The notes under the pieces are model-generated. The model was not told the DNA's origin and searched no databases. It worked only from the letters and a program-made list of their open reading frames with translations. A DNA stretch of 64,000 nt from Toxonevra muliebris (lineage: Eukaryota > Arthropoda > Insecta > Diptera > Pallopteridae). A program made the translations under genes and the position numbers. Location of the stretch: assembly GCA_963691655.1 (NCBI GenBank), contig OY829328.1, positions 75,396,400 to 75,460,399 of the forward strand, in the 5' to 3' direction. Below are positions 59,340-64,000 of this stretch, in pieces. Each line of letters starts with the position of its first letter. The first letter of the stretch is position 1.

Positions 59340-60300
59340 TATCAACTATCTCTCGGACTGTCTCCAGGATAGAATGGACAAACAATATAGCTTTGAGAAT
59401 CACTTTGTTGCTAAACTTAGTAGTAAGATTGAATGGGAGAGTGTAGAACATAACTACACACTCAAAGAACACACGATTAAATGGTATACTAATGGGTCAC
59501 GAACTGAAGATGGAACTGAAGCAGGAGTATTTGGGCCAAGAATCAAACACTCTGAGCCGATGGGGAAGTATCCTAGCATCTTTCAAGCTGAAATTCATGC
59601 AATCAATATATGTGTGCAATTCAACTTGGACAGGAAATACAAACGGCAAGACATAGTTATCAAGTCGGACATCCAAGCAGCCAATCGAGCATTATGGTCC
59701 TTTGGGATCACTTCTAAACTGATGTGGGACTGTTTGAGCAAGGTCAATTAACTAGTAAAAGACAATAAAGTCGCTCTATGTTGGATCCCTGAACACGTAG
59801 TAAAAGAGGGTAACAAACATGCAGGCGAAGTTGCCAGAAAGAGGGCAGCGACCACTTTCGTGGAACCTGAACCCTCCTGTAGAATAGGGGAATTACTCAG
59901 GCAGGAAGAGAGGAACAAGACGCACTCCAATGCGCTTCTAGTTAACTATAATAAAAATAGGTACGCATTCTGCATTGGTTTCAACAAAAACAGTTTGCGC
60001 ATATTAGCTGGTATTCTGACTGTGCACTGCGGGCTCAGAGAACGCCTTTGTAAAACAAGCGTTGAGGAAAGCTTAATATATAGAGTTTTGTAATGATGGA
60101 GGAAGATGAATCATCAGAACATATTTTAGCTTAGTGTGGAGCACTGATCCACAAAAGAATGAAATGTCTGGGTATGTATCAAGTGCTCAGCATAAAACTA
60201 GCATCCATAGATCCGGACGCAATACTCAAATTCTTGAAGGACACTGGACTGGATGAGGTTCTCTAGGCAGATTAGACTAGATAGAGAAGAGGAACGTATA
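59340..60300 (+). mobile_element. LINE 3' fragment with RNase H domain
   Basis: The frame 59374-59751 is an RNase H domain: WYTNGSRTEDGTEAGVFGP (first acidic site, TNGS where TDGS is usual, so the catalytic D is changed to N), YPSIFQAEIHAI (catalytic E) and VIKSDIQAA (D). After a stop it continues CWIPEHVVKEGNKHAGEVAR (the usual W-P-H-x-G..N..AD..A block) and ends with TGLDEVL-like residues near 60250. This is the C-terminal part of an I/LOA/R1-group LINE. A (caata) repeat follows it. Confidence 0.85.
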
Positions 60301-60345
60301 ATAGATCTAACAGGTCACTGGACAACGACATAAACCTCTCTAATA

Positions 60346-60395
60346 CAATACAATACAATACAATACAATACAATACAATACAATACAATACAATA
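60346..60395 (+). repeat. (AATAC)n microsatellite
   Basis: About ten perfect copies of the pentamer aatac. It directly follows the LINE fragment, so it may be its 3' tail, and directly precedes a Helitron-like segment. Confidence 0.9.
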
Positions 60396-60399
60396 CCAT

Positions 60400-61525
60400 C
60401 CGATTGAGCTAAAACTTACACAATGTATTTGTTGTGAGGCCTGACATTCATAACGAAGATTGGAGAAGTAGGCGTGGTACTTCCCACACAAATCCTGAAT
60501 TCTCATTTCAAATTTGGTACGGAAGTAATATTGTTCACGGCATTTTATGGGAAAAATTAGGGTGGGCTTGGAAAAGTGGGTGTGGTAGCTGCCATACAAA
60601 TCATATACTTATTTGAGTATATCTCTGAAACTATACGCAATACAATACAGTAATTTCGTAAAACGACGTCGTTTGACAATGGTATATTTCAGGAAAGATT
60701 TGAATAGGTTTGCAAAGGAGGGAGTGGCACCTCCTTTATGACTTCAATATTTATTATGAGATATCTCAGGAAGCATTTGTAGTACGGTACTAAGATTTGG
60801 TATGTAAGTATTATTTATCAATACCGAGGTTATAGTGGAGTGTGTGTTCTTAATGTCAAGTGGACGTGGTACTGCCCATACAACCTGAATATCCAGAACG
60901 AGATATCTCGGGAACTATTTGTAGTATGGTATGTCTCTGGAACTATAAATGTACAGTCCAGTCCAGTACTGAAATTTTGTTTAATGACTTTTTTTACTAC
61001 TTTTGTTAACTACTTTTTTACTACTTTTTTTACTACCTGTTTTACTATTTTTTTTAGTACTTTTTTACTACTTTTTTTAGTACTTTTTTAGTACTTTTTT
61101 ACTATTTTTTCCCCCTACTTTTTTTACTACCTTTTTTACTACTTTTTGTACCACTTTTTACTAGTATAAAATTACGCATTACCCAAACTTTAAAAATTAC
61201 TTACTTTTTTTAGTACTTTATTTTTACTACTTTTTTATTACTTTTTTCCCTACTTTTTTGACTACTTTTTTTTACTACTTTTTGTACCACTTTTTACTAG
61301 TATAAAATTACGCATTACCCAAACTTTAAAAATTACTTACTTTTTTTAATACTTTTCTTTACTACTTTTTTCCCTACTTTTTTTACTACTTTTTTATTAC
61401 TTTTTTCCCTACTTTTTTTACTACTTTTTTTTACTACTTTTTTCCCTACTTTTTTTACTACTTTTTGTACCACTTTTTACTAGTATAAAATTATGCATTA
61501 CCCATACTTTAAAAATTATAGTTTT
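60400..61525 (+). mobile_element. Second Helitron-like element with TACTACTTTTT minisatellite
   Basis: Shares ordered phrases with 11319-13012: a stretch with gtgggtgtggtagctgccatacaa, gagatatctcaggaagcattt and gtagtacggtactaa.atttg. It also ends in a T-rich TACTACTTTTT minisatellite. Within it a module of about 70 bp (ttgtaccactttttactagt, ataaaattacgcattaccca) occurs three times near 61150, 61290 and 61465. I could not see a clear TC start or CTAG end, so the boundaries are approximate. Confidence 0.6.
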
Positions 61526-62214
61526 TATGAAACCTCTAATATGCATAGGTATGTATAAACTTTCTGACATTTTCTATTAATTTTGTCATTTATTTTTTGT
61601 ATGCATAAATTTCATCTAAACATATACACTTTTTGACACACGTATATTTTTTTATAAGGATTTTTATTTTTCTATTATTCTTTAACTTTTTCATTTTTCT
61701 TCATAAGCATTTGTTATTTTTTATGCCAACTCATATTTTTATATTTATATTTTGTTACTTTTTTGACGCTTTTGTTATTGTAGTTCTTCTCATTTCTTCT
61801 TCCTGTACTTCATGTCCTTGATGTATGTATATGTGTTGACATGTTTCACACGTACGCACGCTTCACTGCACTTACACAATTCAACACTTATACACCATAA
61901 TACGCGCATTCATACATAAACAGCGAAGCATGCATCCGGGGCTGCACTTTTTACATAAGAAATACACTCAAATACATATAGGTATATGTAAAATGTACAT
62001 ATGTTTACAAAATATATCTCGAATATATAAAGAATATACATAATGTGTGTGTGTGTAAATGAAAAATGACAATTTCCCTTTTGGGAAAATTTTAACAATA
62101 AGAAATTCTTGAACACTTCGACACTATTTTTTTTTTTTTTTTTTTTTTTTTTGTGGTTTCATACTTACTTACGAACATCTATGTATATGAAATTGATACA
62201 AATTTGCATAACTA
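61526..62214. other. T-rich noncoding stretch
   Basis: No gene is supported. Contains T-rich tracts, a TG run at 62044-62056 and a run of about 25 T near 62128-62152. Confidence 0.45.
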
Positions 62215-62218
62215 TTAA

Positions 62219-62459
62219 CCGTTTATCTGTACCATCGGGTCTATATGACCTCAAGCTACTTTAAAGCAGTTTAAGGCACAATCCCACTGTCACAATTTGA
62301 CCTTATTTCAACAATTATTCACACTGAAATAATCAACAAACCCTCACTGATCTACAATGACTGATTTTCTAATTACTAATTCCCAAGAATTTTGGGATGA
62401 ATGTTCTTGGCACATATAAATTCTATAGAAAAAGCTTTGGGGTCTTTGTGACCCCAAGG
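62219..62459. mobile_element. 241 bp piggyBac-like MITE
   Basis: Flanked by TTAA on both sides (62215-62218 and 62460-62463). The left end is CCGTTTATCTG..ATCGGGTCTATATGACCTC and the right end, inverted, CCTTGGGGTCACAAAGACCC. Both ends start CC after TTAA and carry a subterminal GGTC..GACC palindrome. TTAA target sites and CC...GG ends are diagnostic of the piggyBac superfamily. No coding capacity. Confidence 0.75.
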
Positions 62460-62639
62460 TTAAGTAAAATCAATTTTGATAACAGACAAAGTAAGACTGC
62501 CTGATTATCCTAGTATTTTTCTAGGCTTAAACAGTTGTTATCTATAAAAATTATATATCCTTTTTCCTAAAAGTAAATCAGGTTCAATGGCATATAAAAT
62601 CTTCATTCTGAGATTCTACAATTTAATTTTAACTTTCAA

Positions 62640-62870
62640 CTTTTGGAATAAGTGGCATTTGCGTTTCGCCGCTGGCTTTTAAAGTAGTAAGAACAATTTC
62701 GCAATGTGTTTTTGAAAAGCGTAGCAGAGCGAGTAGTATCGTTGTGTAGTATACGCCTGGCAAGGCAAGCGTGCAAAGCGCGGATGTCGTCGTGTGGAAT
62801 ACGCTTTGTAGGAAAGCGTGTAAAGCGAGTAGTCGTGTAGCGAAAAGCGTGTGGCTTCTGAGGTTTTTTT
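62640..62870 (-). repeat. GC-richer degenerate repeat, possibly part of the LTR-like family
   Basis: Loose tandem words aagcgtgtaaagcgagtagt and gtgtggaatacgctttgtag. Read on the minus strand, gcgctttgcacgcttgcctt..gccagg resembles cgctctgcacgctcgcccta..gcagg inside the LTR-like repeat at 56668-56815. A T run (62864-62875) follows. Assignment is weak. Confidence 0.35.
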
Positions 62871-62879
62871 TTTTTGGTA

Positions 62880-63310
62880 CATTGGCAGGTGGAAATCTTC
62901 ATAGATACCGCAGAACTCCAGTTCTATGGTTATATGGGATTTCTACCGACTAAAATCACCTACTTTCTCTCCTTCTCCCCGCGGGACTACCAGTTGGTAT
63001 TACTTCGCAGGGCTGGTTCAGCGTAATGCTATTACTCAAATATTGTTATAGCGACGTGTCGTCCGCTGCTGTTGCTTGGAGCTATTTGTGTTGTGCAAAT
63101 AACGGTTTATTGTTGATCACTCATTCTCGTCGTCTTCTGTATTTGCGATATTTCGTTGCGCACGTTCGGCTTTACGCATTCCTCAACAATGTTATGATGC
63201 TTTTTGCCATCTTGCATACTGCATTCCACTTCTCTACCGTTGCGCACATCTATGCTGTCAAGTTGTCTATCGTGGGGGGTTCCCCAAAAGCTCTAAGGTG
63301 TGTAACGACA
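62880..63310 (-). mobile_element. R1-type LINE 3' end, second copy
   Basis: Parallels 22900-23260: aggtggaaatcttcatagat, accgcagaa, ttctaccgactaaa.tcacct and ggtattactcgc.g in the 3' UTR, then a diverged version of the C-terminal coding region (cgcacatct.tg.t.gcaa..gttg). It is the 3' end of a minus-strand LINE of the same family as 22885-24470, cut off within the C terminus. Confidence 0.65.
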
Positions 63311-64000
63311 AGTGCGTAGTTTATATAATGCATTATAGACGTCCGGGCTTCAAATACACGGGTGCGAGAGAAGCGTCCGGCCTGATGAACCAATCTAAAA
63401 CATCTCTATACGTTCCGTTGTCTGTTCACCTGACAGTTAGCATCAAATGAGTATGTACACCGCTCCGAAATGTCCATTATCGCTCGACCTGATACCCACC
63501 TTCTGTCTGTTTGTAATGTTATATCGCGAGGTTACTAACCTGTATTTACTGCCACTCATGCTTGTTGACTTGTTCGCAACTGACTGTTTGTTTTCTTGTG
63601 TGCACCTACTTTATGCATGCTACTCTTCTTCTTTCTTGCTTTCAATCTTATTTCCAGTCGACGCTGTCGCTACTGGAACTGTATGCGTTGTTGCTTTGCT
63701 GCTATTGGTTGTTTCGTGGTGGCGCGCTTTTGTCGTTTGTTTATTTTTACTTTTATTTTCTGTTTGCTTCTATGTTGCTGCTAAGCATGATTTTCGCGCC
63801 TGTTGTTGTTGTTGTTTTTGTCGACGCAAACATATATGCAGATGATCTTTTCTTCTTCGTTTTCTTGTATGCTTGTTGCTATACGCGGCTGTGCATTTGC
63901 TGATGGCGTGATTTTCCTTCCCTCTTGTTGTTTTTGTTCTTTATTGTTGTCCTAGTGGGACCAGCTGTCTGTCGCACCCAGTGAACACTGTTTTCTTGTG
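63311..64000. other. Unrecognised T/G-rich sequence at window end
   Basis: Rich in ttgttgttg and ctgttg words on the + strand. Overlapping V/L/F/C-rich + strand frames (63447-63903) look like translated T/G-rich DNA and have no recognised domain. It may be more of the minus-strand LINE (upstream coding part), but I cannot confirm any motif. Confidence 0.3.

Noticed and set aside
63447..63903. Overlapping hydrophobic plus-strand frames, one containing YADDL like a reverse-transcriptase active site
   Set aside because: No other RT block is present in that frame; the residues are V/L/F/C-rich from T/G-rich DNA and the YADD match is most likely chance.
1..64000. CRISPR-like arrays among the many short repeats
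   Set aside because: Repeats are degenerate and lack uniform unique spacers; the host is a eukaryote with introns.

Overview
The window is nuclear DNA from an insect, most likely a higher fly (Diptera, Schizophora). This is inferred from AT-rich sequence with short GT-AG introns, Mos1-like mariner elements, R1/Jockey-type LINEs, a Helitron and a fly-type F-box/leucine-rich-repeat gene. Nothing bacterial (operons, ribosome binding sites, CRISPR) is present, and the species cannot be named from sequence alone. Most of the 64 kb is repeats, transposon wreckage and simple-sequence-rich noncoding DNA.

Only two host-type protein genes can be supported. (1) An F-box/LRR gene on the + strand has exons at about 3957-4788, 8323-8781 and 8889-9062; its 3.5 kb first intron is filled with a degenerate TTTGGTCT minisatellite. 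(2) A two-exon gene at 52100-54453 encodes a secreted, highly repetitive protein of 764 aa. A 13-codon first exon carries the first half of a signal peptide, a 59 bp intron follows, and exon 2 completes the signal peptide and encodes about 12 copies of a 44-residue N/Q/G/D-rich repeat. It has its own TATA box and poly(A) signals and is the most interesting gene here.

Repeat layout: blocks of a degenerate GACCAAAATT(CA) minisatellite lie at 1-1080, 9536-11290, 40300-42990, 44520-47660 and 54880-55715, all in one orientation, and inverted at 5130-8030. Other arrays are a ~103 bp satellite (25975-26900), a 160-172 bp satellite (36960-38400), a TGAAGTCAAT-type array (33530-35310) and an AACAAAAATTTGA-type array (57700-58250).

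Mobile elements: a Helitron with both ends (11319-13012) and a relative (60400-61525); four Mos1-like mariners, all broken (15692-16370, 18178-19361, 38443-39134, 58387-59220); an almost intact DD37D mariner (20232-21586); three copies of a Tc1-like element (2641-3559, 16374-16492, 30344-31908); at least six LINE fragments; three copies of an LTR-like sequence; and small non-autonomous elements with visible target duplications (15067-15338 hAT/P-like; 62219-62459 piggyBac-like; 35988-36193, 30961-31263 and 50127-51318, one CAGGCTGA-ended family). The remaining kilobases resemble ordinary fly intron or intergenic DNA rich in CA, GA and poly(A/T) runs.
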